Shown here: positions 1 to 9,835 of the stretch, piece by piece | How positions within the stretch are numbered: position 1 is the first letter of the stretch | How the letters are laid out: every line of letters starts with the position of its first letter | Assembly (NCBI GenBank): GCA_036365455.1 | Contig: JAWQUS010000011.1 | Location: forward strand, 3,182,001-3,246,000 | Source: Macrosoma leucophasiata | Taxonomy: Eukaryota > Arthropoda > Insecta > Lepidoptera > Hedylidae | Length of the DNA stretch: 64,000 nucleotides | Reading direction: 5' to 3' | Notes under the pieces: generated by a model | What the model saw: only the letters and a program-made list of their open reading frames with translations | Told to the model about the DNA's origin: nothing | The model's database searches: none | Position numbers and translations under genes: made by a program

Positions 1-68
1 CGTTGCCACTCTTGAGGCCTAAGGTATTATGCTTCTGTGCCGGAAAATTACAGGGCCGTATATTACCT
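1..68 (-). repeat. Family A retroposon, fragment at window edge
   Basis: Matches the antisense of the ~290-bp family A consensus, in the block running from the 'CTCCTGAGGCCTAAGG' motif to the 'CCGTACATTACC' motif. It is cut by the window start on one side and breaks off at 'CCTAATCGG' on the other. No coding content. Confidence 0.7.
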
Positions 69-320
69 AATCGGCCACCCTGTGTTTGTGTTTCGACTCA
101 ATTTTATTTTATACTCAACATTTCCTAGTTTATGGATACCATAACAACATTTTTTAATAGTTTAAATGTACATTTTGTGTTTCAATTCATAAGAGAAAGA
201 TATTTTTACTAGAACGGCTAAAAGCAAAATATATTTATGTCGAACCATAAAAAAAACATTTTTTTAAACTAATAACTAATCTAGTTTTTTCCAGCATAAA
301 AAAAAATTAAAATTTAAAAG

Positions 321-456
321 TAATGGAAGTGGCAAACAAGCATGCAGTTCACATTGATGTTAAGTGATGACTGCAGCCTATAGACACTTACACAAAGACC
401 AAGGTCAAAATGCAGATGCATAACCACTCCTGAGGCCTAAGGTGTTATGCCTCTGG
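321..456 (-). repeat. Family A, 3' half, left arm of an inverted dimer
   Basis: Antisense copy of the 3' half of family A, from 'TAATGGAAGTGGC' to 'TTATGCCTCTGG'. It abuts directly a complete plus-strand copy, so the two 3' halves form an inverted repeat with about 135-bp arms separated by the 5' half of the second copy. Confidence 0.85.
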
Positions 457-740
457 ACTTGTGGTAGAGCTCCAGTGACGGACCTTGCGGGCGTAGGCAC
501 CACCGCATTACCTAACATACTTGCCGCTAAATGGTAGTGTTCAGCACTATCCTGTTCCGGTCAGGTGGTAATGTACGGCCCTGTAATTTCCGGCACAGAG
601 GCATAACACCTTAAGCCTCAGGAGAAGTAACACTTCTGTATTTTGATCCTGGTCTTTGTGTGGGTGTCTAAAGGCTGCAGTCATCACTTAACATCCATGT
701 GAACTCCATGCTTGTTTACAACTTCTTTTACATAAAAAAA
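457..740 (+). mobile_element. Family A retroposon, near full length
   Basis: Starts at the family head (ACTTGTGGTAGAGC, a variant of ACTGGTGGTAGAGC) and ends in ACATAAAAAAA. Family A carries no ORF, has no terminal inverted repeat and ends in an A tail, so a LINE-mobilised SINE-like retroposon is the best guess. I could not find a convincing pair of Pol III boxes. Confidence 0.85.
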
Positions 741-1574
741 GGGCACCAAAAAATAAGTGATACTGACAAAGAAGCCTATTCCATTTACCTACTTGAGTGG
801 CGATAACAGACAAGAAATTCAGTCGAGATAGATTACTTTCTTTTGTTTTGATTCGATAGTACTAAGCTTTAGCTCAGAACGAGATTAACTCACTTTTTAG
901 AACTCACTTGATAGCATTAACAACTGGAATGAGTAGTCTTACAAAGTATTTGTTTCACTGTTTTATCGGAACTTTTGCCAGCCTATCTCATTGCTTTTCT
1001 AGAAGCCAAATTAAGAGCAGTTTTTTATTAGAAACAGTCACAATAATAGCAGGTTTCTCTCATTAAACTCGCGCAATTACGTTATCATCCAATAGGAACA
1101 CGATAGTTCTGAACACTACCATTTGCAGCGGCACATTACATGTATTATTGACACTGTCACCCGTGAAAAATGTTTTATGATTTTTATGGTAAAAAGGAGA
1201 TGTACACAGGCTCGCCAGCTATTAAGTGGAATAAAAGGTACGCGGCGTGGAGATTTAAGGTAATACACATGTTACAGTTCAATCCAGTTTATAGATAGAA
1301 TACGTTTTTCCTAGTTAAAACTAGTTTTTATTTAACGTCTTTGTTAAAACTATAATTATAGATATCATATTTGGAGATTTTCTCGCGTAGGTATACTAGT
1401 CCCAACTTCTCTTTCTTACCCGACACGTTTTGTCGCTTTCCAGCTAACGTGTACAGTCTGCCCGTGACCATGTATGAAGCTCGTGAAAACTTGCGAAAAC
1501 GTTACAACTAGAGTTAATTAATACTTTAAATCAAATATCAGTTAAACGGATTTTAACTATGTCACATACATTGA
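741..1574. other. AT-rich stretch, nothing recognised
   Basis: No ORF above 60 codons, no tRNA-like fold and no repeat shared with the rest of the window was seen here. Confidence 0.5.
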
Positions 1575-1637
1575 CGCATGTATGCTTGAATGCATGCATT
1601 TATTCCTGTTTCTGAAATATATAAGCGTGAAGTTACA
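1575..1637 (+). repeat. SINE T tail fragment
   Basis: The pattern 'GCATGTATGCTTGAATGCAT' followed by 'GCGTGAAGTTAC' is the 3' end of the tRNA-derived SINE seen complete at 16117-16429. The head is missing. Confidence 0.6.
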
Positions 1638-2590
1638 AAGCAACGTTATTTATTTATGTCATGTTTGTGGTTTTCACTTTTAACTTGACCCATGTCAATT
1701 TAATACAAACTGGGTGTGGATTCTAGTTAAATGTTGCCATTATATTCAAGGACGCAAAATTGTTCTAAATTATAAATTTTCATAAAAACTTTATGATAAA
1801 TTGTGTTTTAGATAATTAATTTAAACAATTAATATCACCCTTGTCCTTTATTTTCTTCGAACCGTAGAGACAGCTCGTAATTAATTAAAAATTGTGTACG
1901 TTGAACTTGGTATTATATTTTTTAAATTACGCAAAGTAGTTTTCTCGTGCCAAATTACATGTTATTTCACAAAAAAGGTGAACTATTTTGAACGCAAAAA
2001 TCCTTTTGTTTTGTATTCTTAGATATCGAATAGATAAATAGTATTAACAACAGTTGTTTCAGTGGCTTTGTAGCAGTTAAACCACGGCAGTGCGTGAGGT
2101 TTTAAACTCAACCATTAGAACGAATAATAAAAAAAAAAATACCTGTAGATATTTTAGTAGTAAGTAGGTACTTAGTAGAAAATCCTGCAATATCAATTAA
2201 TGAAAACATAAAAATGCTTTAAAAATTAAAGAAATAATGAAAAGAAAAATTTGACTTCGGGCAGGAAAAAATTTTTCTTTAATTTCTAAAGTGTACTCGC
2301 ATCTGTTATTACAAAAAATAAAATATTACTATTAAAATGCTGTGCAGAAATTTTGAGAGCACAGAGCACTCGTAGAAGCGGCTTACACACTCGTCGAATT
2401 TTTGTTTAAATATACTGCAGTCATGACATTTAAAATATTATTCGGTCAATACAGGGCTTATTATAAAGATATTCCTTTGAAATTTTATTTTTACCGCGGT
2501 CACTAATTGATTTTTAAATTTCAAGCTCCTTTTTGCAAATGCAAGCAGTTCAAGAAAGCTGATGTAATATAGATTTAATAAAGGCGTTTA
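1638..2590. other. AT-rich stretch, nothing firmly recognised
   Basis: No gene is visible. Around 2240-2275 a short 'AAAGAAAAATTTGACTTC' stretch resembles the edge of the tRNA-like Y element found at 34.4 and 54.4 kb, but is too short to call. Confidence 0.4.
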
Positions 2591-2680
2591 CGGACGTGTG
2601 GTTTGTCAGAACCGGGATGTCTGGCGCTCTACACTCTCTGCCTACCCCGTTAGGGACCTGGCGTGAAGATACATACATAC
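2591..2680 (+). repeat. LINE 3'-tail fragment
   Basis: Shares 'ACCGGGATGTCTGGCGCTC', 'CTACCCCGTTAGGGACCTGG' and a 'GTGAAGATACATACATAC' tail with 6311-6420, 7026-7262 and, inverted, 57364-57421. At 7026 the same tail follows a LINE-like C-terminal reading frame, so this is read as a LINE 3' end. Confidence 0.55.
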
Positions 2681-2725
2681 GGACGTGTGTTGCTACTATA
2701 ATCAACGTTAATGTGTCTCTCTATC

Positions 2726-2859
2726 GGCCAAATACTCAAACGTCAGTTAAATCTAAGTGGGACCTTAATGTCTTCTGTCTTTATAAAACACGTTAAAATG
2801 ATAGAGAAAGCGCACATTTAAGGGTTGCTTAAAATTGAGTGACGTTTGAGTATTCGGCC
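2726..2859. mobile_element. Short inverted-repeat element M1 (MITE-like)
   Basis: The ends are inverted copies of GGCCAAATACTCAAACGTCA, matching at 19 of 20 positions. The 134-bp unit has no coding capacity, the size and form of a miniature inverted-repeat element. No clear target duplication was found. Confidence 0.6.
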
Positions 2860-3410
2860 ATATGTCAGATAAATGTTTCTTTATTTCTTTTTTCATATTT
2901 ATCCAAATCCTACTCATCATTCATATGAATTGTGTATAATGTCCATGTATCACAAAGACGAAAAATAGAATACCATTCAAACGGTAAGTTCATCCAATTA
3001 TTGGAAAATTCCGACTAATGTGATGTGTGAAGGAAAACACAATTCACCTGTTCAATATCTCAGTCATATTCGTACTTGAGTGTATAAACGAGCGATTGTA
3101 TTATACAATTTTTTGTTTAAGTGTTTATTTTTTTATTTTGGATGGAACTAAATATTTAAGTGCCAGATTTCCACTATTGTGCACGGGTGTCCCTAGGGTA
3201 CGACTGCATATCGATATTGCTGACGTCATTGTCATTACTGTCAAATTTTCATGAATTTTTTTATAATAATCTAAATAATATACAGTTATCACATGTTTAT
3301 TACCTACGAAAGCAAGAACATCTGTCAGATTATCACTACCTACTACTTTTAAAGGAGCCACAAATTAATATGAAAATTTGACAGCCACGACAATGACGAC
3401 AGCAATTTTG
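2860..3410. other. Intergenic stretch, no gene recognised
   Basis: Short overlapping ORFs on both strands have no recognisable motif and look like chance frames. Confidence 0.4.
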
Positions 3411-3550
3411 ATAGGCGGTCGCAGCCCTGGGTTCAATCCAAGGGTCGAAATGTACTATTGCCTTTTTCTGTATATTTCCCAGTACTATCTTCGGAGTTTG
3501 GTAATATGGCGGCAATGGGCTCATGTTACCGCCGAGTTACTCTTCGGCCC
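3411..3550 (+). repeat. Diverged SINE T copy
   Basis: Contains a B-box-like 'CCTGGGTTCAATCC' and the SINE T body motifs 'TTTCCCAGTACTATC' and 'CGGAGTTTGGTAATATGG'. The 5' box A region is degraded. Much more diverged than the copy at 16117-16429. Confidence 0.55.
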
Positions 3551-3561
3551 TAGATACTTAC

Positions 3562-3882
3562 TTACTCTATGGGCGCAGTGATCCAAAATGAGTCTTGGCC
3601 TTCGATACTAGAATGCGCCATTTTTGTCTGTTCCTCCCGCCAGTCTTCGACCTGAAGGTCACGGAGATCTTTTAGCGCCTCATCACTCCAGCAATACCTG
3701 GGCCGACCAACTGGACGTCGGCCACTAGGTCGCCCTAAGTATACAAGTTTCACTGCTCGATCCTCCCCCATTCTTTCAAGATAGCGAAGCTTCTGGGATT
3801 TTATTTGGCCAATGATATTTGGCTCCGCCACCAGATGTTCTATTTCTTTATTTTTTTTTACTCTTCCAGATTCCTTTTTCAT
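3562..3882 (-). pseudogene. LINE reverse transcriptase, C-terminal remnant (RTE-like)
   Basis: A 106-codon frame carries the C-terminal signature of insect endonuclease-reverse transcriptases: 'IIGQIKSQKLRYLERMGEDR', 'GRRPVGRPRYCWSDEALKDL', then 'DLQVEDWREE' and a final 'IAPIE'-like end. The usual 'LGH' triplet reads 'LER'. The catalytic RT domain is absent, so this is a 5'-truncated dead copy. The exact clade (RTE or a relative) is inferred from the motif style only. Confidence 0.7.
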
Positions 3883-3964
3883 CCCGAACAGCGCCTAGAA
3901 TTTTCGTGAGCACTTTCCTCTCGGTCACTAGTAGTTTTTGCTAGAGACGTAATACACGAATGTA

Positions 3965-4095
3965 TCTCATCAATATGTGCTTTATCTCAATTCCCAACTG
4001 CTCCAAGTTTTCCGAGTTACATTTTACTCAGTCTCCAAAAGTAATGCGATTTCAACAACGTTGCCAATCGCGCTGACTTTACTATCGACTACTAT
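3965..4095 (+). repeat. Local direct repeat, copy 1
   Basis: About 130 bp from 'TCTCATCAATATGTG' to 'ACTATCGACTACT' recurs at 4413-4543 with scattered substitutions. The two copies are 448 bp apart in the same orientation. No coding signature. Confidence 0.75.
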
Positions 4096-4412
4096 AATTA
4101 TTACATTTTTATGCCATCGGATCCATTCAGATATCAAAAAAACTATTTAATTTGTATGTGACAGTTACACCTATTTATTTTTACTCCTTACAAAATTTTA
4201 CTCACATATTCATATTCCCACGGATTCCCAAAACAAATATAACTCGTATGGATTGTTAGAAGAATCTCTGTGAAAAAGAGAACATCCTTCTGGGCCCTAT
4301 TTTATCAAAACTGGGCGTTGATCTGTCAGGACAATTTTTGTATAGGTATCCAGCTCATTGAAAACTATTCTTATATTAAAATGTTTAAAAAAACATCTGA
4401 GCAATTCGCGAT

Positions 4413-4543
4413 TCTCATCAATATGTGCCTCATCTCACCTCTCAACTGCTCCAAGATTTCCGAGTAACATTTCACTCAGTCTCCAAAAGTAATGCGATTT
4501 CAACAACGTTGCCAATCTCGCTTACCTTACTATCGACTACTTT
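4413..4543 (+). repeat. Local direct repeat, copy 2
   Basis: Second copy of the block at 3965-4095. It shares 'CAACTGCTCCAAG', 'CAGTCTCCAAAAGTAATGCG' and 'TTTCAACAACGTTGCCAATC'. Confidence 0.75.
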
Positions 4544-4849
4544 GTATGCGTTGCCCTTTAGCTGTAGTTTTATAGTTTGCAATAAAATGTCTCACCTGTG
4601 TATCGGAATTGCTATGACGTTGATTGCGTTTGTGTTAAGTTTAATAGATATTGCTTCGGTATGATTGCGATCTGTGTTTCAGAACCCATTTTGTTGAAAT
4701 TTTAAGTACATTTTATTAATTTGTGACACTTAGGGATTACCGGACATTTTTTGTACTATCGATGGTTTTATTCGAGATTCTGTCTCGACTAATAACACAA
4801 CACACAAATGAGGAACCGAAGGTCTGACTTCCACTTAGCCGGTTTTATT

Positions 4850-4891
4850 TCTTTATTTTGTTTTTTATTTAATGAAAGTGGCAATCAAGCA
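4850..4891 (-). repeat. Family A tail fragment
   Basis: A T run followed by 'ATGAAAGTGGCAATCAAGCA' is the antisense 3' end of family A, directly beside the next copy. Confidence 0.5.
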
Positions 4892-5148
4892 TTTTTTTTT
4901 TATATCATGGAAGTGGCAAACAAACATGTGGTCCACATTGCTGTTATGCGTTGACTGCAGCTTATAGACACCCACACAAGGACCAGAGGTCAGAATGCAG
5001 ATGCGCTGCCACCCCTGAGACCTTAGTTATTATATCTCTGTGATAGTTATTACGGAGCCATACATTACCATCTTACCGGAACACTATAAAGCTGAACACT
5101 ACGATTTAGCGGCAGATAGATCGCAGCTCCTACACTGTAAATCTACCA
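4892..5148 (-). mobile_element. Family A, subfamily A2
   Basis: Antisense copy, T run at the left and the head ('CAGCTCCTACACTGTAAATC') at the right. Subfamily A2 differs from A in having 'GATAGTTATTACGGAGCC' where A has 'GCCGGAAATTACAGGGCC', and 'CTCCTACACTGG' at the head. More diverged than most A copies, so probably older. Confidence 0.8.
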
Positions 5149-5347
5149 AAAAAAACTGGTTGCCTGTAAAGTCGGTTTTACGGGCGAAAATTTTACGTGA
5201 CAACGTCTTTTTCTCGGTAGAAAGGCATTCGCCGGTCCGGCAGGCCTCTCTCTCGTTCGGTGCCTCATTGTTACGTTACCGGGCGTTACACTTTTTCATG
5301 AGTGACTCCGAGCCGCAACCTAATTTAAGACGTTGTCACGTCAAAAA
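5149..5347 (+). mobile_element. ~200-bp conserved repeat with inverted ACGTGACAACGTCTT ends
   Basis: Inside the block, ACGTGACAACGTCTT at 5194-5208 and its exact reverse complement at 5327-5341 bracket about 118 bp. The whole ~200 bp, including the outer 'AACTGGTTGCCTGTAAAGTC' segment, recurs inverted at 11073-11271 with few differences. A frame of about 65 codons is open through both copies (from 'KNWLPVKSVLRAKI' to 'PQPNLRRCHVK'), but I do not recognise the peptide. Probably a non-autonomous DNA element or a conserved part of a larger one. Confidence 0.6.
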
Positions 5348-5410
5348 AAATAATTCCCGACGCTTTAAATAGAATGTTACTAATCTATACATAATATTTA
5401 TTTTATTTTC

Positions 5411-5616
5411 ATTCTAATATTATAAAGCTGAAGAGTTTGTTTGTTTGCTTGCTTGAACGCGCTAATCTCAGGAACTACTGGTCGGATTTGAAAAAGTAAT
5501 TTCAGTGTAAGATAGCCCATTTATTGAGGAAGGCTTTAGGCTATATAACATCACGCTAAGATGAGAGGAGAGGGTAGGTAACATTGCAACCGCGCGAAGC
5601 CGGGGCGGGCCGCTAG
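5411..5616 (+). mobile_element. Helitron-like non-autonomous repeat
   Basis: Runs from 'ATTCTAATATTATAAAGCTG' through 'GCGCTAATCTCAGGAACTAC' to a GC-rich end 'GGGGCGGGCCGCTAGT'. An inverted copy lies at 41961-42177. The CTAG end without inverted repeats suggests a Helitron. The family assignment is inference. Confidence 0.5.
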
Positions 5617-6310
5617 TTCAAATAATAAAACTGAGCGTCATAAAAAAAATCACCGACTTCATTTGCTTGATAAAAATACAGTGTAATAAAAAGGTTTATG
5701 AATTAATGCAATAAATTTGTACCGGGGATGAGTAGATAAAACCTTTAAGCTAGGGTTTTGGCGAAGAAGCCAGGGAATAAAAGACCTTTTTGGATATAAA
5801 GTAGGCATCTTACTAAATAGATTTAGCCTATTTATATGCAAGGGAGATATTTTATTTCGCAAGCTTTTGTACAGAGGGAATGGATTGAAGTGGATATTTT
5901 TGCAATGATATATTAAATTGAATGATCCTTTTTCATCTAATCCATTTATTGTAAACTTAATAAAGTTTTATGTTTAGTTTTAACATTAATTATTTGGTTG
6001 ATCTTCTGATAACAAACTGTGTTAAAACTCCACTGAAAGTTGTATTATAATTTCGTTCAATATGTGAACCTAATGTTACTCATCCTGTATTTTACTTTAA
6101 ATAAGTGTACTCCAAAATATTGTTGGAGTTGGTTTTATTTGGTTGCACGGTGCGGCTTTACCAGTGTTAGATTTTATTTTTCTTTAAATACAAAATAACG
6201 CTTTGTTTTTTATTAAAAAAATATCAGTAAGTAATTAAGATAATAATATGTTATCCTCATTTCTACATTTCTTCAAAAGTCTTAGGAATCATCGTGCATA
6301 TAATTATGTA
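5617..6310. other. AT-rich stretch, nothing recognised
   Basis: A 67-codon frame at 5659-5862 on the minus strand has no recognisable motif. No shared repeat was seen. Confidence 0.4.
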
Positions 6311-6420
6311 GAGAATGATGAATTTAGATGAGGCACGATTGGTGTATCAGGACCAAGATATCTGGCGCTCCCTTTCACTCTCTGCCTAGCCCGTTAGAGA
6401 CCTGGCGTGAAGATAAATTT
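6311..6420 (+). repeat. LINE 3'-tail fragment
   Basis: Homologous to the end of 7026-7262: both contain 'GAGAAT(G/T)ATGAAT' followed by 'GATATCTGG(C/A)GCTCC' and a 'GAAGATA' tail. Family A is inserted or joined 24 bp further on. Confidence 0.55.
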
Positions 6421-6443
6421 CTACAATATATTTCTAAATTTTT

Positions 6444-6727
6444 ACTGGTGGTAGAGCTCCAGTGACGGAGCTCGCGGGCGTAGGCACCACCGCATTACCT
6501 AATATACTTGCCGTTAAATGGTAGTGGTCAGCACTATCGTGTTCCGGTCAGGTGGTAATGTACGGCTCTGTAATTTCAGGCACAGAGGCATAACACCTTA
6601 GGACTCAGGAGTGGTAACACATCTGCATTTTGGTCTTCATGTGGGTGTCTATAGGCTGCAGTCATCACTTCACATCAATGTGAACTGCATGCTTGTTTAC
6701 CACTTCCATTACATAAAAAAAAAAAAA
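6444..6727 (+). mobile_element. Family A retroposon, full length
   Basis: Complete copy from ACTGGTGGTAGAGCTCC to ACATAAAAAAAAAAAAA. The head contains the near-palindrome GAGCTCC-AGTGAC-GGAGCTC, which is conserved in most copies and should fold as a 7-bp stem. Confidence 0.9.
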
Positions 6728-6775
6728 TGTCTGATAGTTACTTTTTGGAGCCCAAAAAGGAATCATTATCAGACA
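6728..6775. repeat. Imperfect hairpin next to a family A tail
   Basis: TGTCTGATAGTTACTTTTTGG and CCAAAAAGGAATCATTATCAGACA are imperfect inverted repeats around a 3-nt centre. Similar 'CCAAAAA(A/G)TAAGTGATACTG' sequence follows other family A tails at about 747 and 39039. Confidence 0.6.
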
Positions 6776-7025
6776 TAATTTCTACATCACAATTTATAAC
6801 CCTTATAAACATCTTTAAAGCGTAATTTTGAATATTTTTTCAAGGATACCATCTTTATTCGACCCCAAGTGTCTTAATATTTTTTAAACCTCATTTCAAG
6901 CTCCTGAAAGTTTCATTACACGAGACGCTTTTACAGTATCGACCGGTGAATTTCCCAATTCATTATTATCTTTATGGGATCTCTGTCTGTACTGTCAGTT
7001 AGCGTCGGTGCCGTGTTGCATTATT

Positions 7026-7262
7026 TCAGTCCATAAAAACCTTGAAGTTTGCAGATGCAGGATGGTTGCAGAGGCCCAAGAAGACCAACACTGACCAAAT
7101 AGGTCGAGTACTGTCTGAGGGTGGGGTCAAAAGTCTTAGGAGTCGGCGCACGTTTATGAAGAGAATTATGAATGTGGACGAAGCACGGGAGGTGTGTCTG
7201 GACCGGGATATCTGGAGCTCCACACGCTCTGAAGATACATACATACATAAATACATAAAAAC
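7026..7262 (+). pseudogene. LINE C-terminal and 3'-tail remnant
   Basis: The frame starting near 7042 reads '..AGWLQRPKKTNTDQIGRVLS..' and '..RIMNVDEAREVCLDRDIWSS', the style of the C-terminal tail of RTE-like endonuclease-reverse transcriptases (basic RPKK segment, then D-R-W). It ends in a 'GATACATACATACATAAATA' tail. No catalytic domain remains. Confidence 0.5.
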
Positions 7263-7286
7263 CTTTGAATGCAATAAATAGTGTTT

Positions 7287-7350
7287 TACTGGTAGAGTTC
7301 CACTGTTGTAGCTCCAGGACATAGGCATCACTGCATCACCTAATTTCATT
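7287..7350 (+). repeat. Family A2 head fragment
   Basis: 'TACTGGTAGAGTTCCACTG' to 'CACTGCATCACCTAATTTC' matches the first ~60 bp of family A/A2. The body is missing. Confidence 0.55.
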
Positions 7351-7394
7351 CATCCAAAAGAGATCCACTACCGATCTAATAAACTTCTCCACAA

Positions 7395-7525
7395 AGGGAG
7401 GATAAGCTCTCATTTGCACGCTTGGTATACGGATTAGCAATTGCAGTGGCGCTAGTTACATCGCGCGATGCTGGTGCCTACCCCGCGTTATTGTATATAA
7501 TGCCGCTTATTGCACTGATTTGATT
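7395..7525 (-). repeat. LINE 3'-end fragment (RTE-like)
   Basis: Shares 'ACGCTTGG', 'GCAGTGGC' and 'GGTGCCTACCCCGCGTTATT' style motifs with 32785-33060, 41800-41950 and 55050-55215, which begin at the 'CAGTGGAC..GGCTGAAATGATGAT' LINE end in antisense. Diverged. Confidence 0.4.
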
Positions 7526-7957
7526 GATATTGTGCGGTGGATCGACTGTAGTAGCGGTAGAATTTTCCTTACTGGTGGGCAACACAGTAGTTAGGCGGTA
7601 AGGCTCTGGGTCCGCGTTGCGTAATCTCTTGTGTTCTTATTAAGATGGTGGCAATCAAGTATACAGTTCACGCGGTAAGTGGTGCTGAAGCTCCAGACCG
7701 ACAGCTTACGGTTCGCCGCGCGGCAACCCCGTCTACAGAGTGCGCGGCCGCATTTACTGCATTTGCCGCATTTGCCGCGTTTTCTGCGGTTAATTTGAAC
7801 GCAGCTTTACACATGTAATTACTACTAACTGGTAGCAAACACTACAATGTATCTAAGTTAGATACACATACGCACATATAGGTATATATGAAAAATGAAA
7901 AATATTATTAGTTCACTTTCGACAGATTTAAAACTCTTAACATAGAGTATAACTTAA

Positions 7958-7994
7958 AAATAACATGCCAAGATGATATCTTGGCATGTTATTT
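7958..7994. repeat. Perfect 17-bp palindrome at the mariner junction
   Basis: The arms 7958-7974 and 7978-7994 are exact reverse complements around GAT. The left arm belongs to flanking DNA, because a related non-palindromic version (AAATAACATGTCGAGATGA) sits at 9807-9826. The right arm joins straight onto the truncated mariner sequence. Confidence 0.85.
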
Positions 7995-8951
7995 CTAAGC
8001 CGCGAAAAAAATTTGCGATGTTTATGGACCTAGTGCAGTGTCTGTGAGATTGGCACAAATTTGGTTTAAGCGTTTTCAATCCGGAAATTTTGATGTCAAA
8101 GATGCACCTCGCTCTGGTCGCCCTATTACGGATAAAATGGATGCCATTTTTGAAAAAGTGGAGCAAGATCGACATATCAGTAGTTAGGACGTAGCTGAAG
8201 AACTGAGAATTGATCACAAAACAGTTATGGCGCATTTGAAAAAAGCTGGGTACAAAAAAAGCTCGATATTTGGGTACCTCACGAGCTCACTGAAAGAAAC
8301 CTAATGAACCGTGTACTCATTTGTGATTCTTTATTACGACGTAATGAAACCGAATCATTTTTGAAGAAGCTGATAACTGGTGATGAAAAGTGGATCACGT
8401 ACGACAAGAACGTGCGAAAAAGGTCGTGGTCAAAGGCCGGTCAGGCTTCACAGACTGTGGCGAAACCCGGGTTAACTCGCAATAAGGTGATGTTGTGTGT
8501 GTGGTGGGATTGGAAGGGCATTATTCATTATGAGCTATTACCACCAGGCAGGACTATCGATTCTGAACTCTACTGCAAACAACTGATGAGATTAAAGCAA
8601 GAAGTTGAGAGAAAGCGGCCGGAATTGATCAACAGAAGGGGTGTGGTGTTTCATCATGATAACGCTAGACCTCACACATCTATAGCCACTCAGCAAAAAT
8701 TAAGAGAGTTTGGCTGGGAGGTGTTAATGCATCCGCCGTATAGTCCTGACCTTGCACCTTCAGATTTACACCTGTTTCGGTTTCTTCAGAATTCTTTATG
8801 CAATGTTAGGTTAACATCACGAGAGGACTGCCAAATCCACTTGTCGCGGTATTTTGATGAGAAGTCCCAAAATTTTGATAGCAATGGGATCATGTCCCTA
8901 CCTACAAGATGGCAAAAGGTTATCGAACAAAATGGTACATACATACTTTAG
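7995..8951 (+). pseudogene. Mariner (Tc1/mariner) transposase, broken
   Basis: The C-terminal 215 codons (8304-8951) form an open frame with the mariner catalytic triad in DD34D spacing: D27 in TGDEKW, D119 in HHDNARPH and D154 in YSPDLAPSD. Upstream, 7996-8303 encodes the DNA-binding part (ICDVYGPSAVSVRLAQIWFK, QSGNFDVKDAPRSGRPITDK) in another frame, with a premature TAG at 8185-8187 and a one-base frameshift in the A run near 8251-8257. The first part of the N-terminal domain and the 5' inverted repeat are missing. Mariner transposase normally acts in the nucleus, cutting at inverted ends and inserting at TA. This copy should be inactive. Cecropia/Bmmar-like subfamily is inferred from peptide style. 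Confidence 0.95.
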
Positions 8952-9000
8952 TTAAATTTCAATAAACTATATTAAAAAATGTTTTGAATTACCATAAAAA

Positions 9001-9028
9001 ATGCGAAGATACTTTTTCCCCAACCTAA
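9001..9028 (+). repeat. Mariner 3' inverted terminal repeat
   Basis: ATGCGAAGATACTTTTTCCCCAACCTAA is, read outward-in, a TTAGGTTGGGGAAAAAG-type mariner end, followed by TA at 9029-9030. It lies 50 bp past the transposase stop. The matching 5' end is absent. Confidence 0.8.
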
Positions 9029-9067
9029 TATAATCAAACTACACTTTAATTTGATCAAATAATAGTA

Positions 9068-9405
9068 TTCTAAGAATCTTTATAAATTATGAAACCGAAT
9101 AAGGAGACTTCAAGGTTAGTCAATTTTATTTCGTTAATTATAAAATAATTTATAAACATGTTCCTTATTAAAGTTAAAACATAAACTCAATAAAGTCCCT
9201 TCATCCGTATTAAATGAACCACTTAACCAAAATCAATTGTATTTCACGCTAAAGAATAAGTAAATGTTCGTGTCCGAAAATTCCTTTTTAATGAAAACAT
9301 ATTTAATTGTTAGCAACAATTTCACGTTTAATTTAAATCAAGCTAAGAGAATACAACATGAATTTTAAGCATAAAATAAATTAATTATTGTGACATACTC
9401 AGACA
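9068..9405 (+). repeat. Duplicated segment, copy 1
   Basis: 'TATTCTAAGAATCTTT' to 'ATTTTAAGCATAAAATAAAT' matches 10207-10530 almost throughout, including 'GTAAATGTTCGTGTCCGAAAA'. The flank left of the mariner (about 7920-7974) matches 9775-9826, so the duplicated unit began before the mariner insertion. Confidence 0.85.
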
Positions 9406-9420
9406 AGAAAGAAAGAAAGA

Positions 9421-9640
9421 TTTTTTTTTATTTCGAATAGATCTTTACGGATACTTTCAAAACGTCAAGAAATCATAAATTACCTAGAGTGAATAACCAT
9501 TCCATATAGTAAAAGCAAAAACATAATATGAATAGTAAATTACAATTAGAATTTAAAGTACTTAGTTAAAAAAATAAAATAATAAAATTTTCAATTCCTT
9601 CAATGATGATAAATGAATTTAAAGAAAAACTGAAAACCCA
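9421..9640 (-). repeat. LINE 3'-UTR fragment
   Basis: Antisense match to 62480-62690, the 3' end of the LINE remnant at 61540-62720: shared 'TTTCGAATAGATCTTTACG', 'ATACTTTCAAAACGTCA' and 'TTCAATTCCTTCAATGATGA'. A GAAA microsatellite precedes it on the plus strand. Confidence 0.75.
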
Positions 9641-9835
9641 TGTAGATTGAAACTAATTTCTATATAAATGTTTTTAGAGTATACTAATCATTTATCGTAA
9701 AAATACAAAAGATCTCTCTTTAGTTTCTGGAATTAACAAAAGAAAAATAATTGCAGTAAACTCTTTTGATGTACAGATTTAAAAATTATAACACTGAATA
9801 TAACAAAATAACATGTCGAGATGAATGATGTACGA

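Noticed and set aside
6444..6727. Confident Pol III promoter in family A
   Set aside because: 'GTGTTCAGCAC' is only a partial B-box match and the spacing from a possible A box is too large, so I do not claim a promoter.
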